DNA of 64,000 nt, taken from NCBI RefSeq assembly GCF_040939455.1, contig NC_134108.1, positions 13,359,501 to 13,423,500 on the forward strand, read 5' to 3'. A program made the translations under genes and the position numbers. Numbering within the stretch: the stretch's first letter is position 1; the number at the start of each line of letters is the position of its first letter. The notes below the pieces were generated by a model. It did not search any database and was not told the origin of the DNA. It worked only from the letters and a program-made list of their open reading frames with translations. Shown here piece after piece: positions 13,261 through 25,402 of this stretch. Source of the DNA: Microcebus murinus (lineage: Eukaryota > Chordata > Mammalia > Primates > Cheirogaleidae).

Positions 13261-13398
13261 TCATTTAAGCACTTCAGAGTTCAACATGAAATAAAAAGGA
13301 AACAGATTGAACATTTAATACAACCATTACATAGAGATGGTAAATTGTCACTTGACCAAGCATTGGTAAAACAGTCCTGGGACAGAGTGTCCTCCAGG
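13261..13398 (+). CDS. SYNE1: SYNE1 window exon 4: rod, first spectrin-repeat region
   Basis: Forty-six codons, SFKHFRVQHEIKRKQIEHLI then QPLHRDGKLSLDQALVKQSW and DRVSSR; phase 0 to 0. It matches the nesprin-1 rod just after the actin-binding domain and has the conserved Trp (QSWDRV) of a spectrin-repeat helix. A strong acceptor (tgctgtttttcctcttttag) precedes 13261, and the donor is a consensus gtaagt. The ATG-started open frame that covers this exon on the track-like reading begins downstream at 13345 only because no ATG occurs earlier. Confidence 0.97.
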
Positions 13399-14673
13399 GT
13401 AAGTTCTCTCATGATTAATTTCATTAGAGCTATGGAATTCGGTCAAGAATATTTTTCATCATATTTTCTACACAGTGATATTGTGTCAGGTCCTACTGCT
13501 TCTGTGGAAGGGTGGAAAGGCTTAACTATGGGATAACCTTTGCCCTCTTGTCAGGTTTTCCTGTAAGTTACTGGAAGTGCTTGGTCTAACAGCCATTTTC
13601 CTGCTTTCCCTACCCTACATGTGACATCAGGCACCAACTAGATGGTAGACTGAAATCCTGAAAGACTATATGCACGATTGCTCACCTTATCCAACTTAAT
13701 TCTGGGTTGTTTAGAAGAGGTGACCCTGTTGTCTTGTAGAAGATTCCAAGGAATGGAGCCCCAACAGCTTCTCATAGTCTGAAACCATGTTTCATCATCA
13801 GTTAATGATTTTCTTGTATTGACATACAATTTTATGTTCTATAATTCAGCATTTCTTCTTATCTGGTCATTCATGAATCTTAAGGGAAGCTGCTCATTAT
13901 CTTTCATATTAATGCTCTTCCTGCTTAAAGACCAAGATTTCAAACCCCTGGGACTTTTCTACCACTAATAGGAATATTTTTCTTGACCTTACCATGTGTC
14001 CTGGCTTTTGATAATCTCATTTTTACCATTGACTTCATCAAATAGTAGGTTAGTTCCTGAGCACATTAATTCACCACAGCTGGCATTTCAGTAAACCAGG
14101 AAATGGTGTTTGGGAATTGGACAAAGTGGAAGCAATGGAGAGAAGATTACAAAATCATAGGATTATAGAAAGAATGCTGAAAACTCATCTTTGTCCAGAA
14201 CTTTCTAGATAACCCTAATTTTTTTGGACTTGTTCTAATTGTGTGAAAAGTTTTAATGAGATTCTCATTTGACAGCCACGATACACATCCATGGGTGCAT
14301 AACTATTGCATCCTTTAAGCATGTCAGAAAACTCGGTCCCTTCCCTTTCAGCAAAAGCCACACTCAAAATCAGTGGGGGCTTTGTGCTATTCCCATAAGA
14401 AGAAAATTGCTTAAGCTTCCAATAATACACTTTCGTGTTTAAGATGTATTTTGAGTTTCATCAAAATTTGCTTATAACTGTAATTTTCTCCCAAGCTCCA
14501 AAGCATCAAACTTACAACAGAGATATTTGCTTATTTGATATTTTTTGAATCAGCCTAAAATCGTCAACTTTAAACCTTATATAGGCTTTAAAATCATTTG
14601 GGGGAATTTTAGAAATTGTCTTCTGTATCAGAGATATTTAATATTTCTATTTTCTTGCTTTTTTAAATTTCAG
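13399..14673. other. SYNE1: SYNE1 intron 4
   Basis: About 1.3 kb of single-copy-looking AT-rich sequence. I see no repeat, RNA gene or further exon. Confidence 0.85.
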
Positions 14674-14838
14674 CTCTTTGACTGGCACATACAGCTTGAT
14701 AAATCTCTTCCTGCACCTCTGGGCACCATTGGTGCCTGGCTGTATAGGGCAGAGGTGGCCCTGAGAGAGGAAATAACCATTCAGCAGGTCCACGAGGAAA
14801 CGGCAAACACAATACAACGGAAGCTGGAGCAACATAAG
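14674..14838 (+). CDS. SYNE1: SYNE1 window exon 5: spectrin repeat
   Basis: Fifty-five codons, LFDWHIQLDKSLPAPLGTIG then AWLYRAEVALREEITIQQVH and on to RKLEQHK; phase 0 to 0. The segment carries the end of one spectrin-repeat helix C (FDWHIQLDK) running into helix A of the next (AWLYRAEVALRE), the usual spectrin arrangement. Acceptor tttaaatttcag, donor gtaaaa. It is followed by the largest intron of the window (15.9 kb). Confidence 0.97.
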
Positions 14839-15584
14839 GTAAAAATTCTTTTTGGAAAACTTTCCAGCATGACAGTCCTAGTGTGGTTTGGACAGGTGGC
14901 CTAGTCAGAACCTATGCTGGCTTGGATCTCCCAAATATCCATCCTACGTGATTGAGAGATGTCACGCCTGCTCAAAGTTTTCTAGTTAGCATTTTCCTGT
15001 CTTGTACTTGTTGACTTTTCAAGTCCAACTGTTCTCAGGTTGATTTCCTGAGATATTTTCCAATAGATCTGTGGTATTTTTTCATCTGCAGCTATCTTTG
15101 TTATTTCTCTTGCTGTGTATTGTTTTCTAAAAGATAATCCCACCAATAGTATGTGCTCTAGGCCTCATCCCTGCCTCCACTCTCAAAGGAAAGCAGGCTA
15201 AAGTTCTTATGTCCTGGTGCTGTGGGGGTGGAGAGAGTGGTGTCTTTAAGAAGTGGTGGAATTAGGCTTTGACAACCTCTTACTCGTTTTGAAATTTTTT
15301 AGCTTAATGTATGGTCAGTTGTATATAGTGTAACTTCAAATATACTTTCTCTTGGTGTTTTGTGATGGCATGGGCCTAACTAAAATGCTATATTTCAATA
15401 ACATTACATTAATGCAATCCTGTATTTTGTGTGACTAACTTTGTGAACCCAATTTTCTGTGCCATGATGGGGTTTTAATGTACATGTGGAAAGCAAATAG
15501 ATTTCTACTCCTGACTACACATGTGTAATTCATACCTCATAAATATGTGTGTATATTTCACATGACTGAGTCCCTTATATTTAA

Positions 15585-15840
15585 TTTTATTTTTATTTCA
15601 ACAGATTTAGGGGACACAGTGGTTTTTTGCTGCATGGTTGTATTGCATAGTGGTGAAGTCAGGGCTTTTAGTGTACCCATCACCCAAACAGTGTACATGG
15701 TACCCAATAGGTCATCTTGTTCCTTGCTCCCCTCCCAACCTTCCAACTTCTGAGTCTCCAATGTTCTTTATACTACTCTGTATTGGCCATGTGTACCCAC
15801 CTATTATAGATCATACATGTTTTATGCCAAATTATTGATA
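15585..15840 (-). mobile_element. Old L1 3' end (L1MA/L1PB-like)
   Basis: Reverse complement of an L1 3' UTR, recognised from 'gcatagtggtgaagtcagggc', 'gtacccatcacccaaacagtg', 'gtacccaataggtcat' and 'ccatgtgtacccacctatta'. It carries no ORF2 and is heavily 5'-truncated. Confidence 0.8.
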
Positions 15841-17186
15841 TATATACTTTTAAGTGCTCCAAAGAAATAGAATGCTATATATTCTAGATTAGATCATAAA
15901 GCAAATTCATGACAGATTTTGTTTTTTTGATGCCTCTCTAGGACATTATTTTGGAGCTAGAGAGGTAGAAATTCAGAGATGTCACGACATTGCAGCTCCC
16001 AGCCCTTTAAGCTCAACTGACTCCACCCCAGACAAGCTCATCAAACCAGACAGACACAGCGAGGTCTGACAGTGGAGACCATCACTCAGGGTCCTGCCTC
16101 CATTTCCTCCTGGCCTCTCCTCAGTTAGACTCGGTGCCTTCTGACACTTCTCAATTTGCTGATTATCTCTTATCCCCTCTCTTCCCACTGCCACAGTACA
16201 CACAGACATTCACACATTCCCCCTCATCTGGCTACTAAGATGCGAGCATGACTTTGGGTCTTCTCCATCTGTACAAACACACACACAGAAAATCTGGAGG
16301 TAGGGGAAGCTATAAGAAAGCCGGAGTTCAAGATCATACAAGATCAAGTCATAGAGTTTTTCCTGGAATTGAGCTGGGTTAGGGCTTGTCCTAAGCATAC
16401 AAACACCTGGCTGTGTTCCTTTTGAGATTCCTAGCATATCAAAAATAGGAAAAAGTGTGAAAACAGGGTTATACAGATATCTCTTTTAAAAATTAGCAAT
16501 TAAGCATGTATAACATACAATAATTTCTCTTTATGTATTATATGTAATAATTGAAACCATTTTAACTGGTATGAATATTTGATACAAAAGAAGTCACCTT
16601 AGAGTTTTAAATAAAATGCAGAATGTATACAAATTGTGAGTTAAATGTTTTAGCAAATATGCATTGCAGAACTAGGATGTGCCAGTTATTGGCATCAAGG
16701 AAAGAGGTGAAGGGGACAGGTGGGGTCTGGACATCTGTGGTGCCTCTAATTTAGAAGTTTGAGAACATCATGTGTTAGTTGTTAATATAATACACCTGAG
16801 TTTGATTTAAATGTTTCCCTGTAGAGAAAATGTCCTACAATATAACTGTGCTATTTGCTAGATAATACTAAGATTTCACAGAAATACTAATTCAAGGCAC
16901 ACTACATGCGGCATCAGCCCCTGATAGGAGTGAGTTTTAACTTGGACAATGTGCACGCTGTTGGTATGTTCCCATAACTACATGATTCCAGACATTTCAT
17001 AAGCCCTTCTGGCTCCCTTGAGAGAAAGAGAAAGATTCTGTGCCAACCAAGAGTACAGCTAGAAAAATCTCTCTGCCTAAGTGGAGTAACCAAGCCATAA
17101 AAACCAGAAATGAAGTGAGGCAGGGAGAGACAGGGGGCAGGAGTCAGAGAAGATGGTTATCTGAGACGAAAAAATCAGAAGGATGA

Positions 17187-17331
17187 GTTTCCAGCATGAC
17201 CATCCCCCAGATGGTGCACATCTCACTCATTATCAGACTTGTGGGGGGAGGGGGAGAAGGGCATTTATTGAAACTTTAAAATCTGTACCCCCATAATACG
17301 CCAAAAAAAACAACAACAACAAAAAAAAAAA
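17187..17331. mobile_element. 145-bp 5'-inverted mini-L1
   Basis: The first half ('catgaccatcccccagatgg...') is the reverse complement of the strepsirrhine L1 3' UTR; the second half ('...aaaatctgtacccccataat' plus A-rich tail) is the same UTR in sense orientation. The whole is bounded by a perfect 11-bp direct repeat, cagaaggatga (17176-17186 and 17332-17342). This is the mark of target-primed insertion with twin priming. Confidence 0.85.
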
Positions 17332-17458
17332 CAGAAGGATGAAAGAAAGCCAGGGAATAATACAGTAGACAACAGGGAATAAAAACAGAGATAGGTTAGA
17401 GCAGAGGCCAGGTTCAAGGTGTGAATCTCAGAATGATCTTTTATGGAGATAGGAACTT

Positions 17459-18121
17459 TTTTCCTGATGCCTTATATTTGTACATATTTATGGGGTACAT
17501 GTGGAATTTTGTTCCATGTGTGGAATATGTAATGATCAAGTCGGTATTTGGGGTATCTGTCACTTGAGTATTTATCATTTTTATGTGCTGAGTGCATTTC
17601 AGGTCCTCTCTTCTAGGTATTTTGAAATAATATATCATACATTGTTGTTAACTATAGTCACCCTGTTCTGCTATTGAATATTACATCTTATTCTTTCTAT
17701 CTAACTGTATGTTCACTAATCAATATTTCTTCATCCCTTCCACACCTCCCCAACCCCAGCCTCTGGTATCTACCACTCTACTTTCTACCTCCATGAGATC
17801 AACTTTTTTATCTCCCACATATGAATGAGAACATGTGAAATTTGTCTTTCTGTGTCTGGCTATTTCACTTAACATAGTGACTTCCAGTTCCATCCTTGTT
17901 ACTGAAAATAATATGATTTCATTCTTTTTTTACAGCTGAATAATATTCCATGATATATATATATATCACATATTTTAATCCACTCATCCATTGTTGGACA
18001 CTTAGGTTGATTCCATATCTTTGATATTGTGAATAGTGCTGTCATAAACATGGGAGTGCAGGCATCCTTTAATATATTGATTTCTTTTCCTTTGGATAAA
18101 TACCCAGTAGTGGGATTGAGG
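17459..18121 (-). mobile_element. L1 3' portion with 9-bp target-site duplication
   Basis: Reverse L1 3' UTR and end of ORF2 ('tatttatggggtacatgtgg', 'ctggctatttcacttaacatag', 'aaatacccagtagtgggattg'). It is bounded by taggaactt at 17450-17458 and 18122-18130. 5'-truncated and no longer coding. Confidence 0.85.
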
Positions 18122-18603
18122 TAGGAACTTCTGCTAGGCCTGGGCATGGGTACTTAAAGTAGCAGAGTCCTGAAATAATTAAATTGTCAATTATGAGATT
18201 AATTCTCATTTATTTTATATGTGTATAAATATTATTGATTAATATAGATTAATATATTAATTATACATAATATATTAATTAATATTTATTAGGGACCTAT
18301 AATAAGCTAAGGTTTTAGGATGAGAAGTTTGAGTCATTGTTAAGATAAGTAAAAATTCTAGGTTTTCTCAATGGCACTAAATCAGTCCATCAATTTGATA
18401 TAACTACTTTATGCTAGTATATTGGGCTCACTTGGAGACGCAATAAATTGGAAAAGCACAATTTAGGACTCATTGTTATGTAACCAAGAATATTTGAAAA
18501 TATTATCTTCCTATCACAGTCTAGAAAGTAATTCTGATTGTTGTCAAGAAAACTTAAACATGCTATCAAGATTAGAATGCTTGTATTTCTGTACTCCACA
18601 TCA

Positions 18604-18936
<333 letters not shown>

Positions 18937-19239
18937 CCACATCATTTTTTTTTTTTTTTAAATGTAATTTTCATCAGTTAAAACATAGGCAGTGTTTGCA
19001 AATTGAATTCAGATCATGTTTGAAATATATATTTCAAAAAGTTTACTTTGTAAATGGTTCTGCCAGTGGGTTCATTTTACTATTTTTTTAAATTAACTTA
19101 CATGTATGTCAGAATGTATTTATTCTGCAAAGTACACCTGTGTTATCTTTCCTATTTTCTAGTTACCCAAATGCTCAGTTGTCTAGAAAGATAACAATAA
19201 TCACAGCTAACTATTATGAAGGATTTAATCATGTTTCCA

Positions 19240-19380
19240 TTTTTAGTATTTAATTTTACTGAACACTTGACATGAGGGATCTGACACAGGTATTATTATC
19301 CTCTTTTACAGATGAATAAACTGTAGGAAGAGAGAGGCTAAGTGATTTGCCCAAGGTCACATAGCTGATAATCCTGGTTG
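19240..19380 (-). mobile_element. MIR SINE
   Basis: Reverse MIR core is clear: 'ttttacagatgaataaactg', 'agagaggctaagtgattt' and 'gcccaaggtcacatagctgat'. Confidence 0.85.
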
Positions 19381-19679
19381 TCTTAAACATTAAGCTTAAA
19401 ACATGCCCACAAAGCTATTGCATATGGTACTTGTAGAGTGATTATATTAATATATTAATGGTGATATTGCTTTGGCAAAGTAAGGCTTTCAGTCTTAAGG
19501 AATCATGAGAGTATCCATCAGACTCTGCCACTTACTATCAATCCCATAAGCCAGTTTCCTACTTTCTTGAAGATTTTATTTCCTGAAAGGCATTGCATGC
19601 CATAATTCTTAATAACTTCAGTAACCCATAGATGATCCTCCCAATATTCTGACCTCTCAGTTTCTTGGCCTCTTCCCCA

Positions 19680-20760
19680 GTGGCCCTGCCTCCACCCAAC
19701 CATAGTGTTCTCATCCCTCAGCCACTTACCCCATACTCATACCTAGAATGGTCATCTCCAGTAGCCATAACCCCTCTACGATCTCTTTGCCAAGCACCTC
19801 ACTCTCCAGCCAAGCAAGCCTTCATCTCCTCTGCACCCTGAAATCCATCGACCCCACTGCCTTTTCACTGTTCCCATCCTCTTCACTTCATCACGATGCC
19901 CTTTGTGTTCCTCTTAAACGCAGTGCCCAATGACTGAAAGTCCCCACCTGTATACATCTTCACTTGCCTTGTCCACATCTCCCTTTCTCTGCTATCCTGG
20001 TGAAAACACAATGCTGGTCAAAGCCAACTCTCCGCCTAGTTCATGCCCACACACACACAGCTGACTGTGGCTGGAGAAAAACACACCCGCAGGCACGGTG
20101 ACTAACCAAGTGGGTTGTTGCTGCTGCCTGGCAATCCTAAGGCACTTCCCAACCCCATTCCCTCTCCATTTCTGGGACAACTATTTCATACCTTGCCTCC
20201 TCAAACCTTCCACACCTCCTCCCCATCCTCAGTCTTAGCTGATGACATGACTTCCTTTTTGTCTGAGAAAATAGAAACAGTCGGAGAAGAATTTCCAGAA
20301 GCTCCCACAGCCACATCAACCCACCTACTTGCATCTGTGCCCGAACACTCTCGCTTCACTTCTGTTACTATGGATGAACCATCTGTGCTCCGAGATAAGG
20401 CCAGCCCCGCCACATGTGCATTAGAGCCCATCCTTCCCCCTCTCTCCAAAAGACAATTCCTGTTGTTCTGTCCTTTCATGTATTTTTCTCTCTCTCCGTT
20501 GGATTTTTCCCATCCACATCAGATATGCTGTTACTATTCTCATCTTAAAGAGTCTCTTTCTTAGTCCTACTTCCCCTCCTAGCTACATACTTCCCAATTT
20601 TCCTCCTTCTTCTTACAGCAAAGCTCTTTGAAAACATTGTCAATGCTCTCATTTTTGTTTCAACATTCTCTTCTCCCATTCTTTCTAGAACCCATTCCAA
20701 TCAGTTTTTCCCTTGCTGCACTATAAGCCAGGTTTACCAGGGTTGGCTTTGCGCTCCTTA
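19680..20760 (+). mobile_element. Degenerate LINE ORF2 fragment of the L2/CR1 type
   Basis: The region 20115-20564 has a 149-codon open frame whose second half reads like the start of a CR1/L2-clade reverse-transcriptase ORF: ADDMTSFLSEKIETV, then SVTMDEPSVL, then a Cys-Ala-Leu segment (TCALEPILPPL). Further on, other frames give SYILPNF and NQFFP where that family has S-Y-R-P-I-S and Q-S-G-F. Several frames are needed, so it is dead. The family assignment rests on motif order only. Confidence 0.55.
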
Positions 20761-20892
20761 CCCAGTGGCCAAGTCTCAGTCAGGGGCAATTTACATAGTT
20801 ATCCCTTCACTGTTGAAATACATTCTTCATCTGTTTTCCTAGTTTCCTTCCTAGTCTCCTGGCTATACCTTTCTAGTCTCCGCTGGTCTTTC

Positions 20893-21080
20893 AACAAATA
20901 TTTGTTGAGCACTCTCAATGTGCAAAGCAGTGTTCTAGGTATCTATGATGCGCTGGTAAGCAAAACAGATAAAAATATCTGCCCTTAGATAACTTGCCTT
21001 CCAGTGGGAAGAGGCAAATAAAAATAATAAACACAATAAATAAACACATTTATGTTAGAAGGTGAGCAGACAGGGAGTAT
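20893..21080. mobile_element. L2-like old repeat fragment
   Basis: 'aacaaatatttgttgagcac ... agcagtgttctaggtatct ... taagcaaaacagataaaaat' matches the old L2-type 3' sequence common in mammals. It is interrupted downstream by the Alu at 21112. Confidence 0.55.
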
Positions 21081-21111
21081 TAGGTGGTGTTGCAATTTAA
21101 AACAGGATGGA

Positions 21112-21451
21112 GGCCGGGCGCGTGAGCCTGTAATCCTGGCACTCTGGGAGGCCAAGGCAGGTGGATTGCTCAAGGTCAGGAGTTTGAAACCAGCCTGAGC
21201 AAGAGCAAGACCCCGACTCTACTATAAATAGAAAGAAATTAATTGGCCAACTAATATATATAGAAAAAAAATTAGCCGGGCATGTTGGCGCATACCTGTA
21301 GTCTCAGCTACTTGGGAGGCTGAGGGAGGAGGATTGCTTGAGCCCAGGAGTTTGAGGTTGCTGTGAGCTAGGCTGATGCCACGGCACTCACTCTAGCCTG
21401 GGCAACAAAGTGAGACTCTGTCTCAAAAAATAAAAAAATAATTAAAGAAAT
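21112..21451 (+). mobile_element. Alu SINE, strepsirrhine type, with target-site duplication
   Basis: Forward Alu with a small deletion near its start (ggccgggcgcgtgagcctg, lacking the 'gtggctcac' part of the A-box region). Flanked by aaaa(c/t)aggatgga at 21099-21111 and 21452-21464. Confidence 0.94.
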
Positions 21452-21479
21452 AAAATAGGATGGAAAAGATGACATCGAA

Positions 21480-21850
21480 CACATAAACATGTCCCCACCT
21501 CAAGGCCTTTGTCTTTGGCATCCTTCTGGAAATTTCATGCCTCTCAGCCTGAAACATCCTTCTACTGATGTTCTCATTATGTTCTTCCTCATCTCCTTTG
21601 GGCCTCTACTAAAAGGGCACCTCTTAGTCAACCCTTTCCTGACCACCTCTTTTGAAATTAAAATTTCCCCAAAACTCCCTTTTCCCTTTCCTGCTTGATG
21701 TTTCTTTTTAGCATCCATCATCTTAACTGTTAATATTATCTGTTTCATCACTTGTTTATTGCTTGATTTCCTGCACTATAAGGTCAATCTTGTAAGCGTG
21801 AGGATTGTTGTTGTTTTATTCTTTCATTGTTGTATCCCCATATTCAGGCT
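21480..21850. mobile_element. L2-like 3' region
   Basis: 'ctcaaggcctttgtctttgg ... agtcaaccctttcctgacca ... tttattgcttgatttcctgc ... cattgttgtatcccc' follows the layout of the L2 LINE 3' region. Strongly diverged. Confidence 0.55.
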
Positions 21851-22169
21851 CTCAAAATTTAATGAAGTCAATATTGCTAATTCATACTTTCTAGGAATTT
21901 GTTCATTTGATTAAATTTTCAAATTATTGGCATAAAATTGTTCAAAACATTCTTTTATATTTTTTTGTAATTTTTTCTGTGCCTGCAGTTGAGCCTCTAT
22001 TTTTTCCCAAGACTGCTTCTTTGTACCTTCTCACTTTCCTGAATCATGGTTGATTTGCTCTGTTTGGTCTCAACCTTCTTTTTCCATTCATTTTCTTACC
22101 AGAGGAATGACAGTACTTTCACCATATAGCTGCCATGTGAGAAGAGACTAGTGCAGGGATGGCGGGTGG

Positions 22170-22640
22170 AAGCCAGGGTACTCTTTCCGTAATCCAAGTT
22201 AAGTGGCTTGAACCAGGGCAGTAGCTGTAAGGATGGTGAGAAATGGCAGAGTCTGAATATATTCTGAGGGCAGCACAAACAGAATTTTCAGCATTAGATA
22301 TCCATTGTGAAGCAAGAGGAGTCATAAATGACTATGATTTGGGGGCTGTGCAACTGAAACAACAGAGATTCTATCAACTGAGAATGGGAGACAATGAAGC
22401 AGGCATAGGAGGAAAGATCAGGACTTCAGTCTGGGGCATGTTGAGTCTTTTTCTTATCCAAGAGGACATGTGGACTAGGCAGTAAAAGAGAAGAGACAGG
22501 AGCTCACGAGAGAAGTATAGGCTGGAGATAAAAAGTCATGGGATATTAACTGGAGAAATAAAAGAAGCGTAGACAGAGAAGAGAAAAGATGAAGAAGGAC
22601 TGAGCCCCAGGGAATCCAATATTGAGATCAAAGAGTAAAA
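22170..22640. mobile_element. Old mammalian interspersed repeat, family not assigned
   Basis: 'ggatggtgagaaatggcagagt', 'gaggagtcataaatgactat' and 'gaaagatcaggacttcagtc' are the landmarks of a diverged repeat seen throughout mammalian genomes. The stretch at 60.58 kb resembles it. I cannot name the family with confidence. Confidence 0.45.
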
Positions 22641-23205
22641 AATACACCAGTAAAAGTCTGAGGAGTAATGACCAGTGAGATAGGAGGAAATCCCAATACC
22701 ATCTTGTCTTAGAAGCCTGAGGAAGCAAATGTGTGGAAGGCATGGTATTTTTCCATAGAATAGCCACAGTGATCCTTTTTAAATGCAGCTCAGATAATTT
22801 CACCAATCTACTCAAAACTGCCCACTGGCTTATATCTACTCAAACACCAAAAGTTTTTTATAAAGGCCCCTTTCTGCAGCCCCTTCCCTCCCCCTCCCTG
22901 CCTTATCCCATAACCCAACACCTCACTTGCTCCCTTTGCTCTATCTTAATCATTTAGAGATGTGTGTCAATAATTCCCACAGCATTGTGGATTTATCACT
23001 TTCAGTTTTTGCTTTATATATTTTGAGGCTTAATAGGTATGTTCAAGTTCAGGAAGAATGTATGTTTTAGTAAGTGGAGAGTTTCCTCTTTAACCAATTA
23101 ATTACAGATGGTCCTCAACTTACAATGGTTCAACTTAAAATTTTCTGATTTTATGATGGTGCAGAAATGATATGTCTTCTGTAAAAACTGTATATTAAAT
23201 TTTGT

Positions 23206-24312
23206 TTGGGTTTTTTGTTTGTTTCATTAATTTTTCAATTTTTTAAATATTTCATTTTTTTAATTTCAGCATATTACAGGGGTACAAATGTTTAGGTTAC
23301 ATACATTGCCTTTGCCCCACCTGAGTCAGAGCTTCAACTGTGTCCATCCCCCAGATGGTGTGCACTACACCCATTAGGTGTGAATATACCCATCCCCTCT
23401 CCCACCTGCCCAACACCCGATGAATGATACTACTATATGTGCACATAAGTGTTGGTCAGTTAAGTCAGTTAACACCCATTTGATGGTGAGTATATATGGT
23501 GCTTGTTTTCCTATTCTTATGATACTTCACTTAGTAGAATGGGCTTCAGCTCTATCCAGGATAATACAAGAGGTACTAGATCACCATTGTTTTTGTGACT
23601 GAGTAGAACTTCATAATGTATATATACCACATTTTATGAATCCACTCATGTATTGATGGGCACTTGGGTTGTTTCCACATCTTTGCAATTGTGAATTGTG
23701 CTGCTACAAACATTCTAGTGCAGATGTCTTTTTTATAGAATGTCTTTTGTTCCTTTGAGTAGATGCCCAGTAATGGGATTGCTGGATTAAATGGTAGTTC
23801 TCCTTGTATCCCTTTGAGGTATCTCCATATTGCTTTCCACAGAGGTTATACTAGTTTGCAGTCCCACCAGCAATGTATGAGTGTTTCTATCTCTCTGCAT
23901 TCACGCCAACATTTATTGTTTTGGGACTTTTTGATAAAGGCCATTCTCACTAGAGATAAGTGATATCTCACTGTGGTTTTGATTTGCATTTCCCTGACAA
24001 GTAGAGATATTGAGCATTTTTTCATATGTTTGTTGGCCATTAATCTATCTTCTTTTGAAAAGTTTCTGTTCATGTCTTTATCCCACTTTTTGATAGGGTT
24101 GTTTGATTTTTTCTGGCTGATTTTCCTGAGTTCTATATAGATTCTAGTTACCAGCCCTTCATTGGATGTGTAGCATGCAAATATTTTCTCCCATTCTGTA
24201 GGTTGTCTGTTTGCTCTCATGATAAGTTTCCTTGGCTGTGCAGAAGCTTTTTAATTTGATCAGATCCCATTTATTTATTTTTGTTGTTGCTGTGATTGCC
24301 TTTGGGGGTCTT
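23206..24312 (-). mobile_element. Outer L1, 3' part
   Basis: Reverse L1 starting with a T-rich tract and strepsirrhine-type 3' UTR, running into the end of ORF2 (a 124-codon reverse open frame at 23846-24220 with [12 protein letters not shown] and CWREC). It breaks at 'cctttgggggtctt' (24300-24312) and resumes at 26553 with the same words, a target-site duplication of the insertion it received. Confidence 0.88.
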
Positions 24313-25402
24313 CTTTTTTTTTAACTTTTTTTTTTTTAATTATTTTTTTTATTTTGGCATATTATGGGGGTACAGATTTTAAGATTTCAATAAATGCCCA
24401 TTTCCCCCCCTCCCCCCAAAAGTCTGAGTCTCCATCATGACCATCCCCCAGATGGTGCACATCTCACTCACTATGTATGTATATACCCGCCCCCCTCCCC
24501 CCTCCCACCTGCCCAATACCCTATTACTGTAGCACCTATGTGTCCACTTAGGTGCTACTCAGTTAATACCAGTTTGTTGGAGAATATATCTGGTGCTTGT
24601 TTTTCCATTCTTGGGATACTTCACTTAGTAGTATGGGTTCCAGCTCTAACCAGGAAAATATAAGATGTGCTATATCACCATTGTTTCTAAGAGCTGAATA
24701 GTACTCCATGGTGTACATATACCACATTTTATTAATCCATTCTTTGATTGATGGGCACTTGGGCTGTTTCCACAGCCTTGCAATTATGAATTGTGCTGCT
24801 ATAAACATTCGAGTGCAGGTGTCTTTTTTGTAGAGTGTCACTGGATCATTTGGGTAGATGCCCAGCAATGGGATTGCTGGATCAAATGGTAGATTCACAT
24901 GTATCGCTTTAAGGTATCTCCATATTGCTTTCCACAGAGGTTGAACTAGTTTGCAGTCCCACCAGCAGTGTAGGAGTGTTCCTCTCTCTCCGCAACCACG
25001 CCAGCATTTATTGTTTGGAGATTTTTTGATAAAGGCCATTCTCACTGGGGTTAAGTGATATCTCATTGTGGTTTTGATTTGCATTTCCCTGATGATTAGA
25101 GATGTTGAGCATTTCTTCATATGTTTGTTGGCCATTCTTCTGTCTTCTTTAGAAAAATTTCTATTCAAGTCCTTTGCCCACTTTTTAATGGGGTTATTTG
25201 ATTTTTTCTTCCTAATTTTCGTGAGTTCTAAGTATATTCTAGTTATCAGTCCCTTATCGGATGCATAGGATGCAAAAATTTTCTCCCATTCTGTAGGTTG
25301 TCTGTTTACTTTCATGACTATTTCTTTGGCTGTGCAAAAGCTTTGTAGTTTGATCATGTCCCATTTATTTATTTTTGTTGCTGCTGTGATTGCCTTTGGG
25401 GA
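24313..25402 (-). mobile_element. Youngest L1, 3' part (ORF2 C-terminus)
   Basis: Reverse L1 with poly-T, 3' UTR and an intact 264-codon open frame (25357 down to 24563) that is the C-terminal end of L1 ORF2: [35 protein letters not shown], then [15 protein letters not shown] and [16 protein letters not shown]. The intact frame points to recent insertion. It lacks the reverse-transcriptase and endonuclease domains, so it is not autonomous. Confidence 0.92.

Noticed and set aside
15960..16230. GC-richer patch in intron 5 with a 75-codon reverse frame, considered as an exon or a promoter
   Set aside because: Few CpGs, no splice pair in phase with exons 5 and 6, and no core-promoter pattern. 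It could be an old repeat I cannot name.
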